Positions 41,810 to 52,814 of a stretch of 64,000 bases of DNA are shown one piece after another. How positions within the stretch are numbered: the first letter of the stretch is position 1; each line of letters opens with the position of its first letter. The DNA is from Sulfurimonas marina (GTDB lineage Bacteria; Campylobacterota; Campylobacteria; Campylobacterales; Sulfurimonadaceae): positions 1,116,001 through 1,180,000 of the forward strand of contig NZ_CP041165.1 in NCBI RefSeq assembly GCF_014905095.1. Reading direction: 5' to 3'. A program made the position numbers and the translations under genes. The notes under the pieces were generated by a model that worked only from the letters and a program-made list of their open reading frames with translations, searched no databases and was not told the origin of the DNA.

Positions 41810-44800
41810 TCTTATATTTGTTTTTATAGTTCTTCAAAACGGTTTATATCTTGAAGATGTTTCAATATCAAATATTAATATAAAAAAGCTTTATATAAAA
41901 TGGGATCAGAAGTTAAATCTTTATGTTGATCAACTCCAAATATCTCCAACTACAGAACAAAAAACAGATTTTTCTACTCATGAGTTAACATACTATACAA
42001 AAAACTTTTACCATCTTATAACTCTTTTTGACTCTATCGTTATAAGCCACCTGCACTATAATGAGTTTAAAGGTGAAATACAGTACAAATCAGACAAAAA
42101 GTTACAACTGAAGCTAGACTCTGCAAAAACTCATATAGATACAGCTCTCTCTTTTAACGAGAAGCTGACAAATATCGAGATTAAAAAGTTCCAATCAAAC
42201 AATGTTACGGCTAATGGAAATATCTATCTAGATATGTTTACATTAGATACATATTCAAAAATCGATCTTCATATAAATAATGATGCAAATCTTACATTAT
42301 ATACATCTGCGAATACTTCAAAGTTAAAGTATAAACTCTTCTCTCACAATCAAATTCAGGATGTAAAGAAGATTATCCGTCAAGTTCCGCTCCCTAAAGA
42401 GGTACACTACTGGGTATTTGATGCAATAGAGCTTGAAAACTTTGAGATATACACCCTAAACGGTTTTATAGAGTTCAATGATCTCAAAAATGCCTACAAA
42501 AAGTTACATGTAACAGCTTCAGCAAATAAACTAAACTATACATATAACCCCAAACTAGATGCTGTGCATACAGACCACACTGACTTAGAGTTTAAAGAGG
42601 GTGTTTTATACATTAGACCTAAAGAAGCACTCTCATATAGTTTCGATATGCAGGAAAGCTGGCTGAAAATCGATTTTACAAAGCAAGAAGAGCTTCTGAC
42701 ACTCTTTTTAAAGTTTTCACCACAGCTTGATGATGATATTCTCAACGTATTAAAAACATACAAGATCTCTTTACCTATGAAACAAAACAGCGGTGAAGGC
42801 GTAGATACAAACTTAACACTGGCAGTTGGTCTAAAAACCATAGATGTAGACGCTCAGGGAACTTTTTACAATAAAAAAGGAAACTTTCACTATCTTGGTC
42901 AAGATATAGATATACAAAATCTAAAACTTTCTCTCAACAACTATGATATCAAAGTAAAAGATATGTCTGCCAGTTATAAAAATATGATCAATGCAAAGGT
43001 TGATATCAATTACAATGCGAAAGAGGCTCAAGGGGATGTTAAACTAAGAATTACTAAAGCACAACTGCAAAAACAACTGAAACTTGCAAAAAAACCGCTT
43101 CTTGCTACATACTATATAGATCCAAAACAGGATATTCTCTCTATTGAGGGTTCATCTTGGCTCTACAACAATACACCGATCAAGATCGATAAAATCGACA
43201 TGCCTTTAGATCTCAACAGTTTTCAACTCCATATACCGACCTCTTATTTTAGCATTAAAGATATTTCAGACGGGTTTTTCTCAGGGGATATCGATCTCAA
43301 AAAAGTTATCGCAAATCTTGAATTTGATATTTTGAACTTTCAATATAACGGTATCAAATCTACTCAATCAAATACACCGCTTAAACTTCAGTATAAAGAT
43401 AGTGTTTTAACACTCAATGCTCTTGACGATATCTTTTTACAGGCGGTGAGCAGTGAACTTAAACTCTCAAAACTAAGTCTAAAACTTGAAGATCAGAACC
43501 TTTATATACAAAGTCCCCTTCTCACTTTTGGAAAATTTACACAGGCAAGAGTAAATACAAAGTATGATCTATCAACAAATAAAGCACATTTTAGTTTAAA
43601 TGATTTAATCATAAGAAATCCTAAAAACAATAAAATCATCTATAAAAATAAAAAAGTATTACTCAATGCTTCGATCGAAGATGATAAGATTCGTATAGCT
43701 TCTACAGAACTGCGATCTACATTTAATCTCGATAGTAAACAGTGGTCTTTGAAGCTTCACTCATTAGAAAACCTCTATAGACAATCTGATCTTATGCAAA
43801 AATACCACCTTACAGACGGTAAAGTAAATATATATAAAAAGTCAAATGAAGAGATCACTAGATTTAAAGCAGAGCTCAACTATCCGTATAAGCTGTTATA
43901 TGAGAACAATAAACCGGTTGATCTTTACAAGATTGAAGGAAAACTGACAACAAAACAAAATGTTTATATTCAAGTGAATAAGACTATAGATATAGCAGTT
44001 GAGGATAATGTAGACATTAATATACATGACAGTAACATATCTTTACCTCATACAATCGAATTTCTTTCAAGTATCGACAGTAACGACTCTAATAGCTCTA
44101 AAGGAGCCGCAAATGTTAATATAACGGCATCAAACTCTAATATCTACCTTGGAGATAATAGATATGCTATATCGGATGATCTAAAAATTCAATATCACGA
44201 TCATATCCTTACAGCCCAACTGCAGCACCTCAATGGTAAGGCAGGGTTTAAACTTGAAAACAATCAGTTCCATTTATACGGAGAGGGTTTTAACGATAAA
44301 TTTATGGATAGACTCTTTACATTTTCAAAATTTAAAGACGGAACTTTTGACTTTAATGTTCACGGTTCTTTAGATAAATACAGCGGAGTCTTTTTAATAG
44401 AAAAAAGTACACTGCTTGATTATGTACTTCTAAACAATGTACTTGCGTTTATCAATACCGTCCCTTCGTTAATCACTTTTTCCGTACCTGGTTACAGTAA
44501 AAACGGTCTCTATATGAACCATACATACTTGAAATTTGATTACAATAAAGGGATCTACGATATTAACGAGATGTATATGGACTCAAAAGAGCTCAAAATC
44601 TCTGCAAACGGTAAAGTAAATCTGAAAAACGACAGCGTAGATATGGAGATGAATTTACAAACTGATCTTGCAAGCGACGTATCGAAAATACCGCTTGTAG
44701 GTTATATTATTTTTGACGGTAAGGCAATTTCGACAAGTGTGAAGATTACAGGGAAGTTAAGTGATCCGAAAATCAATTCAGCACTTGCAAAAGAGGTGAT

Positions 44801-44861
44801 TGTCGCTCCTTTAAATATAATCAAAAGAACGCTCAAACTCCCGTTTAAGATATTTGAATAG
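41730..44861 (+). CDS. AsmA/YhdP-like (DUF3971) envelope protein
   Basis: A 1043-residue protein with one N-terminal membrane helix (about residues 17-38) and a long periplasmic, beta-strand-rich body of repeated I-x-A-x-G-x-V-type strands. The C-terminal 200 residues (N-V-H-G-S-L-D-K-Y-S ... A-N-G-K-V-N-L-K-N-D-S-V-D-M) match the AsmA-like C-terminal region of YhdP-type proteins, which are thought to help move phospholipids between membranes. ATG 41730 with TTTAGG eight bases upstream is the only usable start; no other ATG, GTG or TTG precedes the membrane helix. Its 5' end lies inside the mltG coding region on the other strand. Confidence 0.85.
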   Translation: MKDTIIINTISKIHSAIISFLSFVIFTLIFVFIVLQNGLYLEDVSISNINIKKLYIKWDQKLNLYVDQLQISPTTEQKTDFSTHELTYYTKNFYHLITLFDSIVISHLHYNEFKGEIQYKSDKKLQLKLDSAKTHIDTALSFNEKLTNIEIKKFQSNNVTANGNIYLDMFTLDTYSKIDLHINNDANLTLYTSANTSKLKYKLFSHNQIQDVKKIIRQVPLPKEVHYWVFDAIELENFEIYTLNGFIEFNDLKNAYKKLHVTASANKLNYTYNPKLDAVHTDHTDLEFKEGVLYIRPKEALSYSFDMQESWLKIDFTKQEELLTLFLKFSPQLDDDILNVLKTYKISLPMKQNSGEGVDTNLTLAVGLKTIDVDAQGTFYNKKGNFHYLGQDIDIQNLKLSLNNYDIKVKDMSASYKNMINAKVDINYNAKEAQGDVKLRITKAQLQKQLKLAKKPLLATYYIDPKQDILSIEGSSWLYNNTPIKIDKIDMPLDLNSFQLHIPTSYFSIKDISDGFFSGDIDLKKVIANLEFDILNFQYNGIKSTQSNTPLKLQYKDSVLTLNALDDIFLQAVSSELKLSKLSLKLEDQNLYIQSPLLTFGKFTQARVNTKYDLSTNKAHFSLNDLIIRNPKNNKIIYKNKKVLLNASIEDDKIRIASTELRSTFNLDSKQWSLKLHSLENLYRQSDLMQKYHLTDGKVNIYKKSNEEITRFKAELNYPYKLLYENNKPVDLYKIEGKLTTKQNVYIQVNKTIDIAVEDNVDINIHDSNISLPHTIEFLSSIDSNDSNSSKGAANVNITASNSNIYLGDNRYAISDDLKIQYHDHILTAQLQHLNGKAGFKLENNQFHLYGEGFNDKFMDRLFTFSKFKDGTFDFNVHGSLDKYSGVFLIEKSTLLDYVLLNNVLAFINTVPSLITFSVPGYSKNGLYMNHTYLKFDYNKGIYDINEMYMDSKELKISANGKVNLKNDSVDMEMNLQTDLASDVSKIPLVGYIIFDGKAISTSVKITGKLSDPKINSALAKEVIVAPLNIIKRTLKLPFKIFE

Positions 44862-44871
44862 GTTTTAAAAC

Positions 44872-46074
44872 CTATTCGTTACGCAATACAGTTAAAATAT
44901 CTACCTCGCTCGCTTTTTTAGCGGGATAATAAGAAGATAATACAACAATTACAAATGCACCTGAGACGATCATAAAAAAGTCGCTCATATCAAGGTCAAG
45001 TGGAAGTGTTGCAGTTGGATACACATCTTTTGGAAGATCGATAATATCAAATGTCCCAAGAACCCATATACCGCTAAGACCAAGAACTACACCTGCAATT
45101 ATTCCGCTAATTCCTATAACTATACCTAGGTATAAGAACACTTTTTTGATCTCTGCAGTTGTAGTACCAAGGGAGAGTAAAAGTGCGATCTCCCCTCTTC
45201 TGTTCATTACAGTCATAAGAAGTGATGAGATAATATTAATAGATGCGATCAAGATAATAAGCATTAAAACAATAAATAAAGAGGTTTTTTCCATCTCTAA
45301 AGCGGCAAAAAAGTTTACATTGTCTTGCCACCACCCTTTAATGCTTACACTAACAGGTAACTCCTCTGCAATTTGTACAATATCCTCTCTTGGATTCTCA
45401 GAGTAGATATGGATACCGTCATACATATCTGAAGGCATATGAAGCAGTGTCTGCAGTGCTGCTAAAGATGTATAGTGATACGCTTTATCATACGCTGATA
45501 GCCCTGAATCAAATGTTGATTGTACATGGAATCTTTTTAGTTTTGGCGTTACGCTAAAACCGCCCGGCTCAACATTTGTAAAGATATACATAAGCTTGTC
45601 ACCCTTGCTAAGCATATACTCTTCCTGCAAAGATTTTCCGACAATTACATCAAACTTATTAAACTGCTGATCCCCTATAGCTTTTTTAAGGACACTATTT
45701 ACATTTGCTTCATCTTGAAAATCTACACCGAAGATATAGCCTCCCTCTAGTTTCGAGCCGCTTTTTGAGATCACTGCTGATTGTACATAGGGACTAAAAT
45801 GTAAATTTGGAAATTTTGATTCTAATTCAATAAGGAGTTCTTGATTAACAGAACCGTAGAACTTTGGTAAAACTGTTAAAGGATAATTCATAATAGTGAG
45901 TTTCTTTTTAAACTCATTATCAAAGCCGTTCATAAGTGCCATGGCGATAAGAAGCACCATAACACCTAAAGTGATACCTAAAAAAGCTAAAAGTGCAGAG
46001 ATAAAGATAAAAGGTTGTTCTTTATCAAAGCGCAGAAACTTTTTTACTAGATATGTAACTAAATTCTTTTTCAA
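44872..46074 (-). CDS. Lipoprotein-releasing ABC transporter permease, LolC/LolE family
   Basis: FtsX-like permease of 400 residues with four membrane segments: one near the N-terminus ([16 protein letters not shown]), a large periplasmic domain, then three near the C-terminus ending [24 protein letters not shown] is typical of LolC/E. Campylobacterota usually have a single LolC/E-type permease acting as a homodimer (family knowledge). The ATPase LolD is not adjacent. It overlaps the secA stop by four bases, and lolA lies just beyond secA. Confidence 0.88.
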   Translation of the reverse strand: MKKNLVTYLVKKFLRFDKEQPFIFISALLAFLGITLGVMVLLIAMALMNGFDNEFKKKLTIMNYPLTVLPKFYGSVNQELLIELESKFPNLHFSPYVQSAVISKSGSKLEGGYIFGVDFQDEANVNSVLKKAIGDQQFNKFDVIVGKSLQEEYMLSKGDKLMYIFTNVEPGGFSVTPKLKRFHVQSTFDSGLSAYDKAYHYTSLAALQTLLHMPSDMYDGIHIYSENPREDIVQIAEELPVSVSIKGWWQDNVNFFAALEMEKTSLFIVLMLIILIASINIISSLLMTVMNRRGEIALLLSLGTTTAEIKKVFLYLGIVIGISGIIAGVVLGLSGIWVLGTFDIIDLPKDVYPTATLPLDLDMSDFFMIVSGAFVIVVLSSYYPAKKASEVDILTVLRNE

Positions 46075-48653
46075 GATGCAAATACACCTTTTTTAGGACC
46101 GCTTTTACCACAACACTGTTTGTACTTTTTACCGCTTCCACATGGACATGGATCGTTTCTTGCCGGTTTTTTCGACGTTACACTTTCATCATCACTACCA
46201 CTGCTTGAAAGATTCAGTTGTGCTAATGCATCTTGTTGTTTTTGACGTTCAGCCAACTCCTCTGCAAGTCTTGCAGCTTCTTCCTCAGCAGAGTCAACTT
46301 TAAACTGAATAATTTGTAATGTTTTGATAACGTTTAGTTTCAGACTTTGTGTAAGTTCCGTAAAGAGGTTATATGCCTCTTTTTTATACTCAACCAATGG
46401 ATCTTTTTGGTTATATGCACGTAAACGGATACCTGTTTTCATACCGTCCATTGCATAAAGATGATCTCTCCACGCATTGTCTAGCTCTCTTAGATAAAGC
46501 TCTCTAGCAACATCGTTTCTTGTCTCTTCATCTAGAATTGACATCTTTTCATCATATGAAGCTTTTACACCCTCTAAGATATGTGTGTAGAGTTTTTCAT
46601 ACTCTAAAGATTTTAGAGAATCTGCATCTACAAAAGTATTGATCTCCTCTTGAAGAAGCTCTGCAAGTTTTTCTAAATTATAATCCTCTTCAGGAAGTCC
46701 GTCGTAGATACCTGCTTCACCAAGTATGTATGCGATATATTCTTCTCTGATCTCATCCACTTTTGTAGCGATGTCGTACTCGTTATCAAGAAGCTGATTT
46801 CTAAATCTGTAGATGATTTTTCTCTGCTCATTTGCAACATCATCATACTCTAGAATATGCTTACGACCTTCATAGTGCATATTTTCAACTTTTTTCTGCG
46901 CTTTTTCAACCGCACGAGTTACCATTTTAGATTCTATATATTCGCCGTCTTCAACACCTAGTCTCTCCATAATAGACTTGATCTTGTCAGATCCGAAAAT
47001 ACGAAGTAAGTTATCTTCTAAAGAGAGGTAAAATTGAGTTATACCAGGATCACCCTGACGACCTGAACGTCCACGAAGCTGATTGTCAATACGACGGTTT
47101 TCATGTCTTTCCGTACCTACAATATATAAACCGCCAAGTGCGCGTACTTCATCGTTTACTTTAATATCAACACCACGACCCGCCATATTTGTAGCGATCG
47201 TTACAGCACCTTTTTTACCTGCATCCTTAATGATCTCACCCTCTTGCTCGTGATTCTTAGCATTTAGTACAGTGTGTGGAATCTTCTCTTGTTTAAGTAG
47301 CTGGTGTAACACTTCAGACTTTTCGATCGAAGCTGTACCGATAAGAACAGGCTGTCCGTTTGCCTGAAGTTCTTTAATCTTTGCAATTACAGCATTAAAC
47401 TTCTCAATCTCAGTTTTGTAAATAAGGTCATTTAAGTCTTGTCTTGCGATCGGAATATTTGTAGGGATAGATACAACATCCAGGCTGTAAATTTGTGCAA
47501 GTTCCGTTGCTTCAGTTTCAGCCGTACCCGTCATACCCGCTAACTTGTCATACATTCTAAAGTAGTTTTGGAAAGTAATATCTGCAAGTGTTTGCGTTTC
47601 CTCTTTGATCTCAACGCCCTCTTTTGCTTCTAACGCTTGGTGAAGCCCTTCAGAGAAACGTCTCCCTTCGCTTAAACGTCCCGTAAACTCATCTACGATC
47701 ACTACTTCGTTGTTTCTTACAACATAATCAACATCGTTTTCGAAAACGTAGTTTGCTTTAAGAGCTTGGTCTAAAACGTGTGAAAGTGAAGAGTTCTCAA
47801 CACTGTAAAGGTTTTCAACTTCAAAAAGCTCTTCAGCTTTTGTGATCCCCTCTTCAGTCAATAAAACAATTTTATCTTTTTCATCTACCGTAAAATGTGT
47901 CTCTTTTTCTAAGCCGAGCGCTACCGAGTTTGCACGGATATAATCCTGCATTTTATGGTTCGTTGGACCTGAAATAATTAAAGGTGTTCTAGCCTCATCA
48001 ATTAAAATAGAGTCAACTTCATCGATTACAACAAAGTTGTGCTGACGCTGCACCTGATTCTCTTTAGAGTAGCTCATATTGTCTCTTAGATAATCAAATC
48101 CAAACTCATTATTTGTACCGTAAGTGATATCGGCATCGTAAGCAGCTTTTTTCTCAGCAGCATCGTGCATATCTTCAAGTATCGTACCGACACTGTAACC
48201 TAAGAAGTTATAAAGTGGAGACATCTCACTCGAGTCACGCTTAGCAAGATAATCATTAACTGTAACAAGATGTACGCCCTTACCTTCCATAGCATTAAGG
48301 ATAATAGGAAGAGTCGCAACAAGTGTTTTCCCCTCACCTGTTTTCATCTCAGAGATTTTTCCCTCATGTAAAACCATACCACCTACAAGCTGAACATCAA
48401 AATGTCTCATACCAAGAACACGTTTAGAAGCTTCTCTTGTAATAGCAAATGAGTCGTTTAAAACATCATCAAGTGTCTTTTCACCGCTTAATACTGCCTC
48501 TTTTAAACCATTAAATGCAGACTTTAAAGCATCATCATCTAAAGCCCCGTATTTTTCTTCGAGTTCGTTTATATTTTTTACACGTTTTAAATATTTTTTT
48601 AATTCTCTATCGTTAGCTGTACCGATAATCTTACCAAATAATGCTTGTAGCAT
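46071..48653 (-). CDS. secA: Preprotein translocase ATPase SecA
   Basis: Motor ATPase of the Sec export channel. Walker A is E-M-K-T-G-E-G-K-T, followed by the DEAD-type V-I-D-E-V-D and the helicase motif [11 protein letters not shown]. The C-terminal zinc site is [13 protein letters not shown]. The frame is open to 48773, but the first 40 codons there are unlike SecA; ATG 48653 (M-L-Q-A-L-F-G-K-I) with GGAG upstream is the family start, giving 860 residues. A 32-bp palindrome lies in the leader. Confidence 0.97.
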   Translation of the reverse strand: MLQALFGKIIGTANDRELKKYLKRVKNINELEEKYGALDDDALKSAFNGLKEAVLSGEKTLDDVLNDSFAITREASKRVLGMRHFDVQLVGGMVLHEGKISEMKTGEGKTLVATLPIILNAMEGKGVHLVTVNDYLAKRDSSEMSPLYNFLGYSVGTILEDMHDAAEKKAAYDADITYGTNNEFGFDYLRDNMSYSKENQVQRQHNFVVIDEVDSILIDEARTPLIISGPTNHKMQDYIRANSVALGLEKETHFTVDEKDKIVLLTEEGITKAEELFEVENLYSVENSSLSHVLDQALKANYVFENDVDYVVRNNEVVIVDEFTGRLSEGRRFSEGLHQALEAKEGVEIKEETQTLADITFQNYFRMYDKLAGMTGTAETEATELAQIYSLDVVSIPTNIPIARQDLNDLIYKTEIEKFNAVIAKIKELQANGQPVLIGTASIEKSEVLHQLLKQEKIPHTVLNAKNHEQEGEIIKDAGKKGAVTIATNMAGRGVDIKVNDEVRALGGLYIVGTERHENRRIDNQLRGRSGRQGDPGITQFYLSLEDNLLRIFGSDKIKSIMERLGVEDGEYIESKMVTRAVEKAQKKVENMHYEGRKHILEYDDVANEQRKIIYRFRNQLLDNEYDIATKVDEIREEYIAYILGEAGIYDGLPEEDYNLEKLAELLQEEINTFVDADSLKSLEYEKLYTHILEGVKASYDEKMSILDEETRNDVARELYLRELDNAWRDHLYAMDGMKTGIRLRAYNQKDPLVEYKKEAYNLFTELTQSLKLNVIKTLQIIQFKVDSAEEEAARLAEELAERQKQQDALAQLNLSSSGSDDESVTSKKPARNDPCPCGSGKKYKQCCGKSGPKKGVFAS

Positions 48654-48667
48654 CTCCAACCTTATAT

Positions 48668-48699
48668 AAATCACTATATAGTTTGTTATATAGTGATTT
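48668..48699. repeat. 32-bp palindrome in the secA-lolA intergenic region
   Basis: AAATCACTATATA (48668-48680) and TATATAGTGATTT (48687-48699) are perfect 13-bp inverted arms around GTTTGT. It lies 15 bases upstream of the secA start, so it would be in the secA leader RNA or be an operator near its promoter. Confidence 0.75.
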
Positions 48700-48757
48700 G
48701 AAATTGCTATAATTCTATCACAGAAAAGTTTACAGAAAGTATAAATAGCTTCTCTGC

Positions 48758-48785
48758 TATAATTAAAAATCATATAAATATAGGA
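48758..48785 (+). promoter_or_regulatory. lolA promoter and ribosome binding site
   Basis: TATAAT at 48758-48763 and AGGA at 48782-48785 are well placed for ATG 48792. A second GCTATAATT copy near 48706 may be an additional promoter. Confidence 0.55.
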
Positions 48786-48791
48786 ATAATA

Positions 48792-49307
48792 ATGAAATTA
48801 AACCTCTTACTTGTGCTTTTAAGTTCATGCGCTTTTGCAAATATTACAGAGTTGACAAGTTTTCAAGCTGACTTTGAACAAAGCATTACAGATGAGAAAA
48901 ACAAAAAGATTGTTTACAAAGGAGATATTCAAGCTTCTCAGCCCCATTATGCGCTTTGGAAATACGACAATCCGATAGAAAAAACAGTTTATGTTCTAAA
49001 AAACAGAGTTATCATGATAGAGCCTGATCTAGAGCAGGCAATTATAAAAACAATCGATAGTAATTTTGACTTTTTTGCTTTAATAAAAAGTGCAAAAGAG
49101 ATTAAAAAAGATACATACACGGCAACATTCAACAATATCAAATACACTATATATACAAAAGGTATTAAAATCGAGTCAATCGCTTATGTTGATGAGTTTG
49201 AAAACGAAGTAACTATTATGTTTAAAAATCAGAAAGTGAATGAAAAAGTAGATTTAAATATCTTTAACCCTTATATTCCGCAAGGATTCGATATTATCAG
49301 AGATTAA
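48792..49307 (+). CDS. lolA: Outer-membrane lipoprotein carrier protein LolA
   Basis: Periplasmic chaperone that carries lipoproteins from LolCDE to the outer membrane. A signal peptide (residues 1-16, ending C-A-F-A) is followed by F-Q-A-D-F-E-Q-S-I and [20 protein letters not shown], the LolA pattern. The 171-residue length is slightly short, as in other Campylobacterota. The stop codon lies inside a terminator hairpin. Confidence 0.9.
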   Translation: MKLNLLLVLLSSCAFANITELTSFQADFEQSITDEKNKKIVYKGDIQASQPHYALWKYDNPIEKTVYVLKNRVIMIEPDLEQAIIKTIDSNFDFFALIKSAKEIKKDTYTATFNNIKYTIYTKGIKIESIAYVDEFENEVTIMFKNQKVNEKVDLNIFNPYIPQGFDIIRD

Positions 49308-49331
49308 GAGCTAAAAACTCTTAATCTTTTC
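49301..49331 (+). terminator. lolA terminator overlapping the stop codon
   Basis: AGATTAAGAG (49301-49310) pairs perfectly with CTCTTAATCT (49318-49327) around CTAAAAA and is followed by TTTTC. The lolA TAA (49305-49307) is inside the left arm. Confidence 0.75.
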
Positions 49332-49334
49332 AAG

Positions 49335-49357
49335 CTACAAACTATGCTAGTTTGTAG
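49335..49357 (-). terminator. Hairpin containing the acnB stop codon
   Basis: CTACAAACTA (49335-49344) and TAGTTTGTAG (49348-49357) are perfect 10-bp arms around TGC. The acnB stop (49342-49344 on the minus strand) is in the stem. The T run after it is weak, so its strength as a terminator is uncertain. Confidence 0.6.
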
Positions 49358-51888
49358 TCTTGGATTAGGTTGAAGTTTAGATATTTATAGATATCTGCTT
49401 CTTTACCTACAATTTTCTTCGTTAAGTTTAAGTACTCTTCTTTAGTTGGAATTTTTCCAAGAAGTGAACATACAGCAGCTAACTCTGCAGAACCAAGATA
49501 AACTTGAGCACCTTTACCTAAACGGTTATCGAAGTTACGAGTAGATGTTGAGAATACAACAGCATTGTCAGCAACACGCGCTTGGTTACCCATACATAAT
49601 GAACATCCAGGGATCTCTGTTCTAGCACCAGCAGCACCAAATAGAGCGTAGTAACCCTCTTCAGTTAATTGTTTCTCATCCATTTTTGTCGGAGGACATA
49701 CCCATAGACGACCTGGAACAGCACCTTCACCTTTAAGAACTTCACCAAGAGCACGGTAGTGACCGATGTTTGTCATACAAGAACCAACGAATACTTCATC
49801 AATGTTAGTTGGTCTATCAGAAGCAAGAACTTCACTTAATGTAGCAACATCATCCGGATCATTAGGACAAGCTAAGATCGGTTCAGTAATTTGGTCTAGA
49901 TCAATTTCGATTACTGCAGCGTATTCAGCATCAGCATCCGGCTCCATTAATTGTGGGTTTTCTAACCACTCTTCCATTTTCGTAATACGACGAGCAAGAG
50001 TTCTGTGATCTTCATATCCAGCGTCAATCATAGATTGAAGAAGAACGATGTTAGATTTTAAGTACTCAATTACAGGCTCTTTGTCTAATCTTACTGTACA
50101 AGCAGCAGCTGAACGCTCAGCAGAAGCATCAGAAAGCTCAAACGCTTGCTCAGCTTTTAAAGTTGGTAAACCTTCGATCTCTAAGATACGACCAGCAAAG
50201 ATATTTTTCTTACCTTTTTTCTCAACTGTTAAAAGACCCTCTTTAATAGCTTGGTGAGGAATAGCATTTACAAGGTCACGTAAAGTGATACCCGGTTGCA
50301 TTTCACCTTTGAATCTTACAAGAACAGACTCTGGCATAGTAAGTGGCATAGAACCAGTAACACCAGCGAATGCAACGATACCTGAACCACCAGGGAAAGA
50401 GATACCAATTGGGAAACGTGTATGTGAATCCGCACCAGTACCAACAGTATCTGGAAGAACCATTCTATTTAACCAAGAGTGGATAACACCATCACCCGGA
50501 CGTAAAGCAACACCACTTCTCATTGAGATAAAGTCTGGTAAAGTGTTATGCATTGTAACATCTGACGGTTTTGGATATGCCGCAGTGTGACAGAAAGATT
50601 GCATTACTAAGTCAGCGTTGAATCCAAGAGCAGCAAGTTCTTTGATCTCATCACGAGTCATAGGACCAGTTGTATCTTGAGAACCAACAGTACTCATCTC
50701 TGGCTCACAGTACATACCTGGACGAACACCTTCCATACCACAAGCTTTACCAACCATTTTTTGAGCTAAAGTATAACCTTTACCGTTATCAGCCGGTTGC
50801 TCAGCAGTTAAGAAGATATCAGATGAACCCATACCTAGAACTGAACGAGCTTTTGAAGTTAAACCACGACCGATGATTAACGGAATACGACCACCAGCAC
50901 GAACTTCGTCAGTAATAGTATTTGGACGTAAGCTAAATGTTGCAATACACTCACCGTTTTTGTGAGCTTCACCTTTATATGGATAGATCTCTACAACATC
51001 ACCAGTTTCCATATTTGTAACATCTAACTCTAATGGTAATGCACCAGAATCTTCACAAGTAGCGAAGAAAATCGGAGCGATAATACCACCAAGAACTACA
51101 CCACCAGTACGTTTGTTTGGAACACCTGGAATATCTTCACCCATGTGCCATTGAACAGAGTTAACACCAGACTTTCTTGAAGAACCAGTACCAACAACAT
51201 CACCAACATAAGCAACAGGGTGACCTTTTGTTTTTAGTTCATTGATAGTCTCAATCGGGTTATCCATTTTAGCAACAAGCATAGAGTTTGCATGTAAAGG
51301 GATATCTGAACGAGTAAACGCTTCAGATGCTGGAGATAAATCATCCGTATTTGTTTCACCAGGAACTTTAAATACAGATACAGTGATCTTTTCAGCTAAT
51401 GCAGGTTTTGAAGTAAACCACTCTGCATTTGCCCATGAAGTCATAACCTCAGTAGCAGCAGCGTTACCAGCTTTGTGTAACTCTTCTACGTCATTAAATG
51501 CATCATAAACAAGTAAAGTGTGAGAAAGTGCTTTAACAGCAGCTTTTACAACAGCTTCATTTTTTGAACTTAATGAGTTTACTAATGGTTTCACATTGTA
51601 ACCACCAAGCATAGTTCCAAGCATTTCAACTGCTTTTTCAGGAGCAATTGCAGCTACGTGATGCTCTTCCATTGCTAGTTCATTTAAGAATCCAGCTTTT
51701 ACATAAGCAGCATCATCAACACCTGGAGATACACGGTTTTCAAGAAGTTCTAACATCTCTTCAACATATTCACCAGTTTTGATAAATTCGATTACCTCTT
51801 CTGTTTGTTTAACAGTAAGTGGTAGTGGAGGAACGCCTAAAGCTTCTCTTTCTGCTACGTGAGCAGCATATTCTTCTCTAAATCCCAT
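49342..51888 (-). CDS. acnB: Aconitate hydratase B
   Basis: 4Fe-4S enzyme interconverting citrate and isocitrate. The 848-residue AcnB layout has the HEAT-like and swivel domains first. Cluster Cys motifs are G-S-C-M-T-N-I-G and [10 protein letters not shown] near the C-terminus. It complements the icd-mdh-fumC-suc-oor block about 9 kb away and acts in the same cycle. It is monocistronic. Confidence 0.96.
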   Translation of the reverse strand: MGFREEYAAHVAEREALGVPPLPLTVKQTEEVIEFIKTGEYVEEMLELLENRVSPGVDDAAYVKAGFLNELAMEEHHVAAIAPEKAVEMLGTMLGGYNVKPLVNSLSSKNEAVVKAAVKALSHTLLVYDAFNDVEELHKAGNAAATEVMTSWANAEWFTSKPALAEKITVSVFKVPGETNTDDLSPASEAFTRSDIPLHANSMLVAKMDNPIETINELKTKGHPVAYVGDVVGTGSSRKSGVNSVQWHMGEDIPGVPNKRTGGVVLGGIIAPIFFATCEDSGALPLELDVTNMETGDVVEIYPYKGEAHKNGECIATFSLRPNTITDEVRAGGRIPLIIGRGLTSKARSVLGMGSSDIFLTAEQPADNGKGYTLAQKMVGKACGMEGVRPGMYCEPEMSTVGSQDTTGPMTRDEIKELAALGFNADLVMQSFCHTAAYPKPSDVTMHNTLPDFISMRSGVALRPGDGVIHSWLNRMVLPDTVGTGADSHTRFPIGISFPGGSGIVAFAGVTGSMPLTMPESVLVRFKGEMQPGITLRDLVNAIPHQAIKEGLLTVEKKGKKNIFAGRILEIEGLPTLKAEQAFELSDASAERSAAACTVRLDKEPVIEYLKSNIVLLQSMIDAGYEDHRTLARRITKMEEWLENPQLMEPDADAEYAAVIEIDLDQITEPILACPNDPDDVATLSEVLASDRPTNIDEVFVGSCMTNIGHYRALGEVLKGEGAVPGRLWVCPPTKMDEKQLTEEGYYALFGAAGARTEIPGCSLCMGNQARVADNAVVFSTSTRNFDNRLGKGAQVYLGSAELAAVCSLLGKIPTKEEYLNLTKKIVGKEADIYKYLNFNLIQDYKLA

Positions 51889-51999
51889 TTTTGATTCCTG
51901 TTTTGGTTTAAATTTAAAAAATTATAACCAATAAAAAAGGAAGATACTACACAGTGTTACTAATCGATACAAAAAAATGTTACTTTTCGAAAAATATGT

Positions 52000-52326
52000 T
52001 TATTTTTGTAACATATCGCTTTCTAGCTTGATAGATTGCTCCACTTGTAGGAGCTGATCTTGGTACCATTTGGTACTTTTTAGCTGTGGAAATGCTTCTG
52101 ACATCACTTGAAGTGGAGTATCTTCCCACTCACTAGAATCTTGTGTGATATTCCAGCCTAGCTGATTGAGTACATAAGAAAATATCTGATTTAAAATATT
52201 GTAAGAAGATTGGATAGCTTCTTTATCGTTACTTTTCTCATGTTGCAGGATATTCTTCACGATCTGTTTACGCAAGTCTCTGTTATATTGCTCTTTTAAA
52301 GATTGAACTATCTCTTCTGGTTTCAT
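52000..52326 (-). CDS. Hypothetical helical protein
   Basis: A 108-residue soluble, charged, helical protein with no motif I recognise. Its start overlaps the stop of the PH-like protein by four bases, placing it in the ftsK transcription unit. The function is unknown. Confidence 0.6.
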   Translation of the reverse strand: MKPEEIVQSLKEQYNRDLRKQIVKNILQHEKSNDKEAIQSSYNILNQIFSYVLNQLGWNITQDSSEWEDTPLQVMSEAFPQLKSTKWYQDQLLQVEQSIKLESDMLQK

Positions 52327-52814
52327 TTTTTCATACCTTTGTTATTTGTTTTATTTGAATAGTGTGTAGCACTTACAATGTCACCGATAATTGCTCTATG
52401 ATACTCATACGGCCGTTTAATATTTCTAATTACGTAACGTCCGCCTGAAGTTGTTAAAACCTCTAAAGTACCCACATCTAAAAATTTTGAAATCGGTTTG
52501 ATATATATAGTACGGATTTCATCAAGTTCTATTGGAAAGATTTCGGGAGTTTTTTTCCCTTTTAAAATGATGAGACGCTTATTTGTAAGTAAACAGTGGT
52601 AAGAGGCTTTCTCTTTTATCTCTTGCATATGGACATAAAAAGTTCGAATGATTAAGACAATGCCGATAACACCGATTTGAAGCTCTTGCCCTATAAATAA
52701 AAGTGCAGCTCCCAAAAGATACAAAGAGATAATACCGTTGTAATATGTCTTAGATATCTCAGCTTGTACCTGAATCTCTTCATCTTTATGTAAAGTCTTT
52801 GTAAACTCTTGCAT
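52323..52814 (-). CDS. Bacterial PH-domain membrane protein
   Basis: A 163-residue protein with two hydrophobic segments (about residues 28-60) followed by a bacterial pleckstrin-like domain (Y-H-C-L-L-T-N-K-R-L-I-I-L-K-G then D-E-I-R-T-I-Y-I). It starts directly at the ftsK stop (TAA-ATG), so it is translationally coupled. No specific function is known. Confidence 0.72.
   Translation of the reverse strand: MQEFTKTLHKDEEIQVQAEISKTYYNGIISLYLLGAALLFIGQELQIGVIGIVLIIRTFYVHMQEIKEKASYHCLLTNKRLIILKGKKTPEIFPIELDEIRTIYIKPISKFLDVGTLEVLTTSGGRYVIRNIKRPYEYHRAIIGDIVSATHYSNKTNNKGMKK

Noticed and set aside
48654-48773. A 40-residue N-terminal extension of SecA
   Set aside because: The extension does not resemble SecA, spans the palindrome and intergenic region, and ATG 48653 gives the family N-terminus.
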